From Rhineura floridana (Eukaryota > Chordata > Lepidosauria > Squamata > Rhineuridae): a stretch of 64,000 nt of DNA. The notes below the pieces were generated by a model. That model did not search any database, was not told the origin of the DNA, and worked only from the letters and a program-made list of their open reading frames with translations. Both the position numbers and the translations under genes were made by a program. This document shows positions 46,001 to 57,600 of this stretch, in pieces. Numbering within the stretch: the stretch's first letter is position 1; each line of letters starts with the position of its first letter. The stretch spans positions 251,965,981 to 252,029,980 of the forward strand of contig NC_084480.1 in assembly GCF_030035675.1 (NCBI RefSeq), in the 5' to 3' direction.

Positions 46001-49000
46001 TGAGCTACAATTCCCAGAAGAGGGGCTGACAGTACTGCTGACTTTAAACTCCTCTGACCACTGGAGCTGTCAGGGTAATAGGAGTCTCCAAATAGCTCTC
46101 AGCACCTTTCACAAACTACACTTCCCAGGATTCTTTGGGAGAAGCCATGATTGTCTAAAGTGAAATAAAGGTCTGGTGTAGGTATGGCCCCTGATTAGCC
46201 TGGCCAAGCAGCTGTGAGTCTAGCTTTCAGAATACTGACAGTTGGTCCTTACTGAGCATGCCCGGGCTTATCATTGACTCCAATGCTAAATTTCTTAAAT
46301 TAAAAATCGGTCAAGCATTTTTCTAACTTTAAATTGCAGAAAATGAAGGTCAGAGTATGGGGCAAGGTCAGTAATAGGATTACAGGTACTCTGTGAACAT
46401 GGCTGATTTTTAATTAATTTCAACAAATTATGAGAAAAACTGACAGAAAGAAGTCCAAAAGGGCTCCGGGGTTTTTTCCCTCTTGTTTTACATTTTGAAC
46501 TCTTGATTCTTTCTGAGTGTTTTGTGTTTCACCAAGAAAACGTAAAGGTTGTTACGCAAGCATTTCTGAGTTCAGGATTATAAATTTTGTAAGGTTTTGT
46601 TTTGAAATAAGTTTATGGGAAGTATCAGAATGGCATGGGGGTATTTTCAATTTAACATTGTGGAATGCGAAAATCCATGCTGGCTAGAGTGCCTGTATAA
46701 TCTAAGAAGGTTGTACTTTTAGAATGGGATGTGGCTGTGGCGATCATGAACAGACCCTGCACTTCTGAATTTGCCACTACACTACTGGGTGAAAGGGCTG
46801 AAACTGCCCACCCATCCCAGTGTACCTAGAGCTGTATCAAGTGATAGTGGGTAGGTAGGTGGCATAGGTGGTACAGTTGGTGATAAACTGTATTTCAGCC
46901 TTGGATAAGAATAAATTTAATCCATGTTGTAAGACAAGGTAAGTCAGCATTCCCTTCTATGTCTAAAATTTATTACGGAAGAATGTAGAGCCCAGCTATT
47001 GTCCAGAGAGACTAGTGATGCTAAGGGCCTTGCATGCATTTTGCATGTGCAGATTTTTCAGCTTTCTGGCAACTTTCTTTTTTAATTAAACACATTTTCA
47101 CTGATACAAACCTCAGTCTTTGCATCTGGCAAACCAGCCTTTGCTCTGTGCTACTGAGGCTGCTTGAACTTCCAGTAATCCCCAGACTGTGAACCTGAGC
47201 CCTTGAGGACTTTTCCTGGTGCCTGCAAAGCCTGTGAGCTCCATCCCACTTACTGCCCCTTTCATTGTGACATGGTCAGGAAGAGTACCTTCTCCCCCCC
47301 CCAAAAGTAAATAGATGTTATGTTTCATGTAAATGTTTTTATAAAAAACAGGAGACAAGATGGAACACTGCAAGATGCCAGCGCATGAATGCCATAGTCT
47401 CCCAGGACCACCTCCTAGAATCAGCCCTATAGACAGGAATGGAACTACAAGAACACTCCCAAACTCTGTTCAGGAGGAGGTTAAGGTTGATGATACACAA
47501 ATGCTACTGACAGATTCCAGAGAATTAGCAGGGTTGCATTTCTATTGTCCTTCTCCCAGTACAGATCCTACATCAGTGAGACCAAGGACATTTCAGTGCT
47601 AAAACCAGGCCTGAAATCAAATTGAAATGTACCCAGACAATCACTTTCTTCTAATAGCACCTGGAAGTGGATGACAACCACCCACTCAAGCACCATGCTC
47701 AAGAAAGGGATACTTGCAACTGCCCAATAATTTTAATTTAAGGAGGACTTCTTCAGCAGTGACCTGCAATTGCACCCTTCAAGTCTCCCTCTCATAAAGA
47801 GACATTTAATACCTCCCGAACACATCCAGTCAATTCCATTCCAGCTAGCTGTAAGCCAAGATAGGGTGCATGAACATGGTAGGCTGCACTCCTCCAAACA
47901 CCACATACCAAGGCCTCACCTGCGTTTAAATGCTAGGGTTTCTGTGCTGGAGCAATGCCATACCTGCGGCCAATAATGGACACAGAAACATAGGAAGCTG
48001 CTTCATACCAAGTCAGATCATTGGTCCATCTAGCTCAGTGCTATCCATATCTACTAGCAGCACCTCTCCAGGATTGCAGGCAGGTGACATTCTCAGCCCT
48101 AGCTGGTGTTCGGGGGAATGACCGAGGAACCTTCTGCATGAAAAACAGATACTCTATCACTGAGCTATAACCCTTCCCTCAATTGTAGTTAGTTCCTGCC
48201 CACCACTGTGAGTGGCAGCTCAAGCAAGTTTAAAAGAGTAAGCTGAGTGTAGTGCTGTTTGCATCCCTGAAGTCTAGCTAGTTCTGAAATAAAACTGGAT
48301 AAATTTGTAGTTGAACCTTGAATTGCAACGTAAAAGCACAACCTTATCTTCACAGACGTCTCAGAGATGTCCATAAAATAACCTATCTACATATTGTATC
48401 AATGTCTATAAAGACACCATCCTTACAACTTTTCTAAATCTGTATTATAGGAAAACAAATGAATTTGGGGAAATCCATGAGCTTACAACAGATGAACAGT
48501 TTACAGAAGGTTTGTACAAGGTCGAGTTTGACACCAGCTCATACTGGAAGGCATTTGGTGTTTCTCCATTTCATGAATATGCTGATGTGAGTATTTGGAT
48601 TCCCCCCCCATATATAATGTAAAGCACTCACATGGTTTTTATCCCTTAATATAATTGGTTTCCAGCATCAAATATCATCATGGAGCTGCTTGATTTATTA
48701 ACTATGCAAAGGAGTGGTGGTGGGAGAGAAGGGTGCAAGCTGAGAGCTGCAGTATGTGCAGATTAAAAGAATAGCTACATGTTAGTATGTGATCCTGTTA
48801 AAAACCTCATCCAAATCTGAAGTTCACCCTGTTCAAGACCAATAAACCTTGCATTACATATTCAGCTATACTACAGTTATAATTTCATTGTGTTCACCAT
48901 AACAGCGAATAAAGATTTTTTTATTAAAAAAAATTTTTTTAAAGCAACAGGCAGTATTCAACTAAAACGTTGCACTAGTGCAAGAGTTAACACTAGCACA

Positions 49001-50578
49001 ATGATATTTCCTCCCCACTCTTGTGCACACCCCATGCCATCCCCAAATCTGCTCTAGACTGTTGGGGAAACCACCAGAACAGATTTAGATGGGGCACAGG
49101 GGAGAAGATAAATTCGTTGTGCAAGACGAAATTCTTGCACCAATGGAACAAGTTGCTTAGTGCTATGCTGAATACAAGCCAATGTGGTTTACTAAGCCAG
49201 TTTCTGTTGGTTAGACACTGCAAGCTTTCAAGCATGCATAGGGAAGGTCCCAGGGTCTGGAATATGTAGGCAAAACAGGCCATGGTGGCCTTAACAAGTG
49301 GACTCTGCCAAAAAGTTTTCAAAGTGCAAAAACATTAGGAAAGCCACCAAGGTACATTCACTTTATATTCTGCTTGATAGCTAGCTGGCATTGCTATTTT
49401 TAATGGCTCTCTAACTTCATATGCATGTTCAGAATGAAAAGTACTTATTACCATACTATTATCATAATGATATTGTTACCACTGTTTTCCTTTTGGAAAG
49501 GAAAGGGGCTTTCTCTGCCTGGGGCGCACCCACCCACCCAATCTTCTCCCTTCCCTCTCCCTCCCCCTCTGCCCTTCCCTCAGGTCAGTTTCACCTCTCC
49601 TAAGCATGATTGCACAGGAGTAAATCCAATTGAACTCAATAAGCATACAGTTGATAAAACTTGCCCTCCTCCCCACTCCTTCCCCTCTCCCCTTCCCCCT
49701 GCCTAATTTCCCTGCTTTTTAAAAGTTTGATAGAAATATCTGTTGGCTATAGGTATGTTCCTAAACTGCAAGGTTTTTTGCCTATTGGTGAATATGTATT
49801 AAAGCTGGGCACTTCTTAAAGAATGGGTGGGGTACCTTTGGCCTCCCAGACATTGCTGAACTACAACTCCCATAAATCCCAGCAAGCATGGCCAATGGAC
49901 AGGTGATGGGAGTTGTAACATTGTGCAACATCTGGACAGCCAAAGGCTCCCCACACCTCCCTTAATGCTTCTCAAAAATACAGCAAAACCTTCCAATGTT
50001 TTGGGGCAGTGCAGTAAGTGGTTTTAATGACTAACCACATGAAAAAAGGCATATCTTCAATGATCAATGACAACGGAAACCACAAAATGATCCTGAACAC
50101 TAAAAAGTCAATGGGAATTTTCATTAATTTGTTAACTAAAATCTAAACAAAATTGTCCCTATCCAACAATTTATTTCACAGGTAGAATCTGATGTGCACA
50201 TAATCCCCAATTAGCAAGATGGTACTATTTATTTTAGTGGAGGAAGCCAATCTCTAGTCTATATTAATTTTCTGTGTACAGAGATATATTCCTTCTTCAA
50301 CTGAAATTAATTGGCCAGTCTAAGAAAAGTAGACAAATGAGAACATTTAGACAGTTTGTAGAGCAGGCAACTGATGATGAATCAGTAACTTTTAATGTAA
50401 GAAAACTATAAAAAATGCTTTTTACAATAAAAAACACTGTATGCCCAACTTACGTATTTTCCTCTTCCAGGTGGTTTTTACTGCTAACAATTACGGTCAT
50501 CGTCATTACACCATTGCTGCTCTTCTTAGTCCCTATTCTTATTCAACTACAGCTGTTGTCACTGACCCAAAGGAATGA
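39953..50578 (+). CDS. TTR: Transthyretin, complete four-exon gene
   Basis: TTR is a secreted homotetramer that carries thyroid hormones and binds retinol-binding protein. The exons are 39953-40021, 42021-42160, 48451-48586 and 50471-50578: 453 coding nt, 150 residues, the same length as chicken TTR. Residues 1-20 ([10 protein letters not shown] to YITEA) are a signal peptide. The mature protein starts [20 protein letters not shown]. The hormone-site lysine and leucine ([12 protein letters not shown]), the edge-strand residues (YTIAALL) and SYSTTAVV are kept. VSH before GS is the longer N-terminus typical of birds and reptiles. ATG has A at -3 and G at +4. Exon sizes 69, 140, 136 and 108 match the family, exon 2 being 9 bases longer than in human. 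All introns are GT-AG. Confidence 0.98.
40288..40610. mobile_element. Palindromic MITE (CAAAGAATCCTGGGA family), copy 1
   Basis: The ends GGCAACATTCACACCATACA and GTGTGGTGTGACCGTGGCC are inverted. Inner arms CCCCAAAGAATCCTGGGAG and CCCAGGATTCTTTGGGGAAG pair, each next to a copy of the AACTACA/TGTAGTT motif. It is in TTR intron 1. A sister copy is at 45879. Confidence 0.75.
42021..42160 (+). CDS. TTR: TTR exon 2
   Basis: This 140-bp exon encodes [20 protein letters not shown] to GNWKEFASG. The acceptor is ATATCAAG, nine bases upstream of the position used in eutherian mammals, and adds Val-Ser-His. The donor GG-GTAAGT leaves a split Gly codon. Confidence 0.97.
42556..42847 (+). repeat. Repeat family Y, left part
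   Basis: CAGTCATCCAGGGT, CTTTTTTGGGAGCCAGG, TTAGCATGAAAGGGG and GATTGGAGCCAATCAGAGTG match 2205-2400. The copy is cut off where the ATTCACTAATAGGC element begins. A piece of its right end is at 46745-46800. Confidence 0.5.
42848..44937. mobile_element. 2.1-kb transposon-like element with ~270-bp terminal inverted repeats
   Basis: The left arm 42848-43120 starts ATTCACTAATAGGC and ends TATGGTGAGT. The right arm 44673-44937 is its inverted copy, starting ACTCACCATATGCTCAGAGG and ending GCCTATTAGTGAAT. Between them are about 470 bp and 350 bp of non-coding AT-rich DNA either side of a nested CR1 (43590-44321). No transposase frame is visible, so it is non-autonomous. The 435-bp palindrome at 30375 is its arms with the middle deleted. 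I could not settle the target duplication, so the superfamily is open. Confidence 0.85.
43590..44321 (+). mobile_element. CR1 LINE nested in the inverted-repeat element
   Basis: Frames encode [18 protein letters not shown] and [17 protein letters not shown], then, in another frame, [19 protein letters not shown] and [20 protein letters not shown]. These are the CR1 reverse-transcriptase C-terminus. It ends in the CR1 3' terminus GTTGGACTTGATGGCCC and TTCTATGATTCT. It is 5'-truncated and inactive, and younger than its host element. Confidence 0.9.
45000..45780 (+). repeat. Four-unit tandem repeat with purine-rich spacers
   Basis: Four units begin near 45000, 45155, 45385 and 45585. Each has a 75-85 bp core (TGATCATTTGCATGCTTATT, TTTACTCCCATGCAATCAT, GCTTAGGATAGGTGAAACTG) followed by 70-140 bp of GGAGGGGA-type sequence. 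Open frames across the array are low-complexity artefacts. The array ends with CCCTTTCCTTTCCAAAAGGA at about 45795. Related units lie at 27216 (+) and 49465-49700 (inverted). Confidence 0.85.
45879..46191. mobile_element. Palindromic MITE (CAAAGAATCCTGGGA family), copy 2
   Basis: The ends GGCCACATCCACACCAGATC and CTGGTGTAGGTATGGCC are inverted, with inner CAAAGAATCCTGGGAAGTGT and CACTTCCCAGGATTCTTTGG. Better preserved than the 40288 copy. In TTR intron 2. Confidence 0.8.
46192..47970. other. TTR: TTR intron 2 stretch, mostly unclassified
   Basis: A fragment of repeat family Y right end is at about 46745-46800 (ACAGACCCTGCACTTCTGAA). Otherwise I recognise no element or exon. Weak open frames near 47.4 and 47.8 kb have no recognisable domain. 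Confidence 0.4.
47975..48178 (-). repeat. tRNA-derived SINE
   Basis: The + strand starts CATAGGAAGCTGCTTCATAC, then GGTCCATCTAGCTCAGTGCT, and ends ACTCTATCACTGAGCTATAA (the A-box region reversed). It is antisense in TTR intron 2, about 270 bp before exon 3. Confidence 0.72.
48451..48586 (+). CDS. TTR: TTR exon 3
   Basis: This 136-bp exon encodes [17 protein letters not shown] to FHEYAD. The acceptor is TGTATTATAG and the donor GAT-GTGAGT. It follows a 6.3 kb intron full of nested repeats. Confidence 0.97.
49465..49798 (-). repeat. Inverted piece of the 45-kb array fused to an ATTCACTAATAGGC element end
   Basis: TTTTCCTTTTGGAAAGGAAA at 49487 is the inverted counterpart of 45770-45800. It is followed by pyrimidine-rich tracts and one inverted core (GGTCAGTTTCACCTCTCCTA, AAGCATGATTGCACAGGAGT). 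From about 49700 (CTAATTTCCCTGCTTTTTAA) to 49798 it is the right arm of the inverted-repeat element, ending GCCTATTGGTGAAT. It is in TTR intron 3. Confidence 0.7.
49822..49962. repeat. Short palindromic repeat
   Basis: Arms GTACCTTTGGCCTCCCAGAC and CTGGACAGCCAAAGGCTCCC surround ACTACAACTCCCATAAATCC and GATGGGAGTTGTAACATTG. The best-preserved copy of the 5162/13022/14458 group. Confidence 0.7.
50471..50578 (+). CDS. TTR: TTR exon 4
   Basis: This exon has 35 codons and [23 protein letters not shown] to VVTDPKE. The human Asn-Asp-Ser sequon is Asn-Asn-Tyr here, so that potential glycosylation site is absent. Confidence 0.97.
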   Translation: MVFTANNYGHRHYTIAALLSPYSYSTTAVVTDPKE

Positions 50579-50727
50579 CGCTATTCATTATTCTCAAGTG
50601 TTCTCCCTACTATTTGACTCTTCTAGAACTGTTTTAGAGGCAGCAATTAATTTGTGTAATCAATGGCTTGTTTGCTACAGTAACATCTATCATTAACATC
50701 TTGGCTAAACCTTTTTTGAAATGCACC

Positions 50728-50733
50728 AATAAA
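50728..50733 (+). terminator. TTR: TTR polyadenylation signal
   Basis: AATAAA lies 150 bases after the stop, with GT-rich TTGTGTCATTTTGTGTGTT downstream. This gives the usual short TTR 3'UTR. Confidence 0.85.
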
Positions 50734-50754
50734 TGTTTCTTCTCTAAATAGCTT

Positions 50755-53700
50755 GTGTCATTTTGTGTGTTACAAACAAGAGACAATTATGTTTAAACCA
50801 ACATGTGAAGCACCCATTACTCCTTCTCAACTATCGTAAGTACTATACCCATTTCACGTTCCACATCAAGCTGCTAACATACCCAGTGATCACCAGCTCA
50901 GTAACAATGATGACTGCTCTCTTGCTCAACTTATATATATGCACAGGATTTGCTATGTTCCCTCACAAGTTGCAGGTGTACAGGGACCTGAAGAAAATCA
51001 GTGCTACTGGCATATAAGACTAGCTTAAGGCAGAGGGAAGGAGACACCCTACAAGGATCCCCACTCAGTGCTCTTAGTGATATATGTACCCAAGAGAATA
51101 AGTGTACCCTGAAAATAGTTTCCACTATGAGTGCAAATTACCTTCTGTGAATGGAGCACAGACTTAGGATCCAAGCCATTATCTGCATTTAAAATCAGTG
51201 ACCAACCTAGTAGAAGTTTAGGAAAAGCTAACCTGAAAAACATCTTCAGGCACTTGAGAACAGCTAGGCATGAATGAGGAATCATGAGCAATAAGCTGAG
51301 CTGTTTCTTGAATAATTAAGGGTATGTTTCTAATACCAGGCAGTGAGTGTTTGCTTGCTCAGAACAAAAAATAGTATCCAACCAAAGCATACTTAGAACA
51401 GACCCATTGAAATCAAGACTTAGTTATGACTAACTTAAGAACATACGTTTCAATGAGATGCCACCCTAAGACAATGTGAATAAAAAATAAGATTAAAACC
51501 TCTTTCCATTTAAACTTTGCAAAATAAAATGATGTAGAACTCCTCTAGAACGGACTTTTTAAAAAATGAAGAAATATATTGTGTATAAGGCAGTAGCACT
51601 ACAGAACTTACACTATATCAAAACTATTTCAAAACAAAATAAAAGCTACAATGTTAAAAAAAACTCCACTACATCACAGTTTTAAGACACTGTATTTCAA
51701 GAGATGATGTATTTAAAAAGTACAAACATTTTAATGTGCAAAATAAAATGTCATAGCATGATTCCATATACAATTGCCAACATTAGTTTCAGTGCATTTA
51801 ATGAGCATCTCACAGCTGGAAAAGTAAAATGTGAAGTACACTTCCCTCTGATGTGCTGTGAGTGCTTTTTAACAATTCACATAGTTTGCATGACAAATCA
51901 CAAGTTAAAGTTCAATAATATTAAAAAATAGACCCAAAGAGACAAGGGGGAAATCACATGTCAATGACCTCTCATTTTAGTCCAAAATATCGTAGGGGTG
52001 GAACGGGGAATGAGAGAAAAAATAGGGATAATCTGAAAAAACTTGTAGTATTCTCAATGGACTTCAAAGGACATGATTACTATTACTTTAGTTTAATTAT
52101 AATTTCTCTTTTTAATCTTGAAAATCATATTCTCAGTTAGAGGGATTTTTAATTGTGAACTGCTGGAAACTGGAGAGCAAATTCAGATTTTCAATGGTTT
52201 TATAATAGGAGGTCATGAATAAAGAATATAATGGCTTCCAGATCCCATTGTAAGCTACTTCAAAGGCACATGGCATATTAAAATCTGCTACAGAATGGTG
52301 TGTTTAGGCAGAAAAAAATGTACATCATATTTTGGAGTTTTATTTTTTGATAGATTAAAAATGTAATTTTATGCCCCAAGGCATAAAATATATATTAATA
52401 TACACCTATATAAAAATTTTGCAACAAGCTGGCAACATTTTAAAGGTAAGCCTTTTCATTCAAATAATGTGGCCATATTAAATCAGGATGCTACATGATA
52501 AACGCATCATATATTTAGCTTTGCAAAAGTCCACAAGTGAATTGGGGGTGAGGGGAAGAAAAGCACATAATGTGGAAATCTAAATTAAATTTAAATACTT
52601 TTTTGCATCCTGATTTGTGTTGTGTCTTCATGACATCATTAGTTTATGGGCAAGAACTGTTCATATCTACCTCTATAAGGTGCCAAGTCAAAATTTGCAT
52701 ATTATTTGCAATGAAAAGTGTCTCTTGTAATATCTAGTAATGCTCAGCCTACAATAAAATATTATGCTGAAGTTCTAAAGAAGAGACAAGAATAAGCAAT
52801 TTTGAATCCAAAACAGTTGCAGCACATCTGCTGAGGAACTAATTTATCTGTATTCTTTTCATTCTTGATGTAAATGTTTAGTGAAGCATTTTTCATTTTG
52901 TAAGGATAAAGAAGCAATTCTTTGGTTCTCACATTGCTGAATCCTGGCAAGAGTTAGCAAAATAAAAACATTACAACAGAAAATGTCATTCATTTCATAT
53001 GGTATGAAATGCACTAGTATAAAAGTATATTAAAGAATAGCACTCATAATATGGCAAACTTCACTCATTCCACAAAAACTAGTGAACATATAAAAAGGTA
53101 AAGGTGTCCCTGCACTTGTAGTGCAAGTTGTTTCCGACTCTTAGGGTGATGTCTTGCGATGTTTACTAGGCAGACCGTATATATGGGGTGGGATTGCCAG
53201 TTCCTTCCCTGGCCTTTCTTTACCCCCCAGCATATGCCGGCTACTCATTTTACCGACCTTCGACTTCCTCCTTCCGTTGGAATTGAACGCCGGCCGTGAG
53301 CAGAGCTTCAGCTGTGTTACTGCCGCTTACCCAGTTATATGTGATGGGTATAAGAAAACATGAGATCAGAAGAACCCCATGGAATTGTAAGAATGCTTAC
53401 CCTTTCTAGAGGTCATGAAGAACAGTGTATTGTGGAAAGTGCACAGAACCTTAAAAAAAGAAGCTTTTAACACTTAACGGCAATTATTGTGTTAGAGATT
53501 TTCAAAGGATTCCAACTGGGATTAGCCCAAGGGAACCAACAGCAAATATTCTGAAATTTTCATTCTACTAATTTGAAGGCTTTCTACCATCACTCTCCTC
53601 CGATTATCACTCATTGACCTTCTAATGAAGATACCGTTTTGCTCTTTTGATTTTGGAAGGAAGGTAGCAAGGTGTTTAAAAAGAGATCTATAAGCAGCAA

Positions 53701-54505
53701 TACAGACTCTTAATTAATAGAATGATTAGGCACAAATCTGACACCAACACTATTGGCAGACAACCAGGACCATAATGAACATTCTTGATGGATTCCCATA
53801 ACATACATGCAATATGCATAAATAATATTATTTCAAGCATTACCAGGGAATCATTGCATTGCCTCAGTAATAAATAGAATAAAATATTAAAGATTATTCA
53901 CAGAAATATCAGTGGTAAAATCACATACAGGTATATGGGAGACCTGCAGCTCAAAATAGTTTACCATCTTAAGTAGCAAATCAATCTTTCATTATAAATC
54001 AATCCAAGTCTTTGTCTAGAATCAACTTGTTTACATGTTATCTCATGCCAATAAATAAAATCCTGGAGACTGAACACAAATATTCTCAAGCACATACAGA
54101 ATTCTTGAATGCTGCCAGATTCAAAAGCATATTAATTTAACAGATATTTACATAACATGAAAAACATAAAAACCTTCATTTTAACTGCAGTTTGTTGAAA
54201 GCATATTTCATGGGAGAAAATGTTTTTCTTGGCTTCTAAACAAGCAACAAATCTGTTATCTGTAGTTGAGATGAGTGGCTTCTGTTGTGAAAATGTGATC
54301 AAACAAGGGTTGAATATTGTTGGTTTCATGATGTAAACATTTTTAGTAGCCGCCACTAGAATTTCTTTTCACAAGGTGACAAATAGTCATACAGACAATG
54401 ATTTGACTTCTTTTGTAAAGTTTTCAGAAAGATTTGATGCCTTTAGCTTCCGCTGTCAAATCAGTATTTTCCAGTATTGATCCAATAATTTATTCTGCTG
54501 TTCTA
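50755..54505 (-). other. TTR-B4GALT6 convergent interval, probably with the long B4GALT6 3'UTR
   Basis: The interval is AT-rich and nearly free of recognisable repeats, the exception being a SINE at 53095-53335. It starts right after the B4GALT6 stop codon on the - strand. Long 3'UTRs are usual for this gene, so much of 51.5-54.5 kb may be transcribed. A - strand AATAAA (TTTATT near 52338 on +) is one possible end. No separate gene is supported. Confidence 0.45.
53095..53335 (-). repeat. tRNA-derived SINE of a third type
   Basis: The + strand starts GGTAAAGGTGTCCCTGCACT and ends GGAATTGAACGCCGGCCGTG then TTACTGCCGCTTACCC. The last part is a reversed tRNA-like head with a B box near GTTCAATTCC. 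Its CpGs stand out from the AT-rich surroundings. Confidence 0.65.
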
Positions 54506-54653
54506 TTAATAATCCTGAACAGGAGCTAGTTCTGGCATAAGGTTTACAGTTATATTTGTATACAATCTGCTCACTAAAACAGTAGACATATATAACAGAT
54601 TATTCAACCCATCAATGTATTGACGTTCTCGGGAATATCTTAACAGTTTATAC
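54506..54653 (-). CDS. B4GALT6: B4GALT6 last coding exon
   Basis: This exon completes the split Arg codon, then encodes YKLLRYSRERQYIDGLNNLL to NLMPELAPVQDY and TAA. The acceptor is CCTCCCACAG. A TNIT glycosylation motif near the end is conserved as TNIS in human. Confidence 0.95.
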
Positions 54654-57600
54654 CTGTGGGAGGTAAAAATAAGGAGCATTGCTGAAAGCTATGAAAAATC
54701 ATGTTCAGTTGATTACAGTAGGAGAGTAATTTTCAGTCTCAAAACAAGCACATAATTGATTATTCTACAAAGATAAACATATTAAAAATAAAAAGTTTTA
54801 AAAGATATATAAACAGTATCTTACACGTTATGTAATCTGCTATTACTTACCCAGCACAAAACCCACAGTGCAATTACATACATCTTTATTCAGAATAAAG
54901 TACAATTGAATTCAATGGGGCTTACTTCCAGATACGTGGGTATAGGATAGCAGCCTATGGCTAGGAATATGCAAACATAAAATGAACTAATATTATTTGG
55001 TGCTTATTTGGACATCTTAAAAATGTCTTTAGTAGTATGAAATATAACGCAAATCTGCCCAAGACAGCTGAATCTCATTCCCCAGAACAGCTATGCCTTA
55101 GCCTATCATTATGATCTTAAGTTCAGTTGAGCAGTAGGTGAAATGACGCTTGTAGTCTCCCCAGTGAAATGACTGAAAAGGTAGAGCCTATCTAAAGATA
55201 TTATGCTTGTGACTAGAGCAAAGACATCTGGGAGGAACTAGGACAATTCAGGAACCTATTTATTTATTTATTTATTTATTATTTGATTTATTTCCCGCCC
55301 TTCCTCCAGCAGGAGCCCAGGGCGGCAAACAGAAGTGCTAAAAACACTTTAAAACGTCATAAAAACAGACCTTAAAATACATTAAAACAAAAAGTTAAAA
55401 ACATTTTTTTAAAAAGCTTTAAAAACATCTTTTTTAAAAGGGTTAAAAATATTATTTTTAAAAACACATATTAACAAGCAATTCTAACACAGACGCAAAC
55501 TGGGATAGGTCTCAACTTAAAAGGCTTGTTGAAAGAAGAAAGTCTTCAAAAGGTGCCAAAAAGATAACAGAGATGGCGCCTGCCTAATATTCAAGGGGAG
55601 GGAATTCCACAGGGTAGGTGCTGCCACACTTAAGATCCATTTCCTATATTGTGCAGAACGAACCTCCTGATAAGATGGTATCTGCAGGAGGCCCTCACCT
55701 GCAGAGCGCAGTGATTGACTGGGTATATAAGGGGTAAGACGGTCTTTCAGGTATCCTGGTCCCAAGCTCCATAGGGCTTTGTACACCAAAACTAGAACCT
55801 TGAACTTGGCCCGGTAGCAAATGGGCAGCCAGAGCAATTCTCTCAGCAGCGGGGTGACATGTTGGCAATACCCTGCCCCAGTGAGCAGTCTCGCCACCAC
55901 ATTTTGCACCAGCTGCAGCTTCCAGACCAACCTCAACGGCAGCCCCACATAGAGTGCATTACAGTAATCCAGCCTGGAGGTTACCAGTGCATGGACAACA
56001 GTGGTCAGGCTATCCCAGTCCAGAAACAGCCGCAGCTATATAATTAAGAATTAATTAAGAAGGAAGCCACCATGCTTGCCTCAAGCCATGAAGGTTTGTC
56101 AGGTGTTAAGATGCAAATGGGATGTCACTGCTCACTTTTTCAATCTTCAGAGAGATGGAATTGCTTAGGATTGAGATGGCGTGGAGCACTCTGCAGGAAG
56201 AGATCTAATCCCTTGAGAAACTAAGGATCTACTGCTGACAACTCTGTTAGGTCCAAGAATAATGGCATTCTGAAGACAGATGCCTGCTATCTTATTGCTT
56301 TCAGGAGGTGTACTCCCAGTCTTTGCATTTGCTTGATGGAGAAAGTGGCAAAAAGCCTGACTGGTGTTCTGAATTTGCAGACTATTTGAATAAAAAAGCA
56401 TGAGATCGGTGACAGATACACCTGCTTTTCTACAGCCATTGCACTCTAAACCAGGATCTCTGGATATTGGAAGCCTCTAAGAACTATTCTGTCTGCACTG
56501 ACCCAAGCTGGGAGAAGCATAGTAAGTTGGAAAGCCTGGAGTACAGTCTCCCCACTCCAAGAAGGTTGCCAAGGGTAAGAGCTTTGCTGTACTGTAACTC
56601 TTGTGTTAAAGAGATAGCCTTTCTGTTCTTTCAGACTCTGGGTGAACTTTTCAAGAGGACCAGATGCTGGAAATCCTGGGACAGGCAGCGCTTTGGACAC
56701 CTAAGCAAATAGCTATGCTGTTTCAGAACCTGAGCTGTTTTGGCTATGTTCTGTATCCCTTCTCTCTAGATGGAAGACCATCCTGGCACGAGAAGACCTA
56801 CATCCCCCTCTTTCTTTAGGTGTGTTAACTAGAATCATAGAGACCTTGTGGAATATTATAGGTATTAATGTGAGGACTAAGGACCTAAAACCAGTTTTCT
56901 ATTTGCTTTGCTTTTGTATGCATTTCTCAGCTTCAAAGCCAAAACAAAACAAAAAAACAACCTACCTTCCATGACCAAGCAGGAAAATAAGAGGAGAACT
57001 GGGGCAAGGTTCTGCTCCTCAGGAGTCAATTGCTAGCCCTACCTACCCGGTCCTCAAGATGGGACCTTCCTGAAGATGAATGACCTCCTGCCTGTGAGGG
57101 GAGAAAGTACTTGTTTCTAAACTATTTTGGTTTCACTTTTTAGGGTTTCAGAAAGGTAACAAATCAAAATTATTTTTGTTTTGTTAAATTAGTGCTGGGA
57201 CCTCTGCAGCCCTTAGCCTAATTTCATGTGGGTGGCAAAGGGGAAAATGGCACTGACGTGCAGGCTCTGACAGATTACTCCCAAGGTGATGCAGCCTTGG
57301 ACAGAAAAATAGTCTCCCACCCCTGTCTTAAATGATTTATTCTGGGAATATCATGAAACAAAATGGCCAGTGTCTACATACAAAGGCAAAATATTTTACA
57401 GACTCTGTTTCAACTCCAGTCCCTGAGATACAAGTAGTAGTCTATACTGTCCAAGGCTCCCATTCATGTAAGTTCTAAAATTATGCTTGTTAGAATAGCA
57501 GAGGCTACAACGCATGTAATGACTGAAAACAATGATACATCAGCAAATGACTGATACAAAAGATACCTCTGCTCACCAGCTGTCTAGTCATGACAGCATT

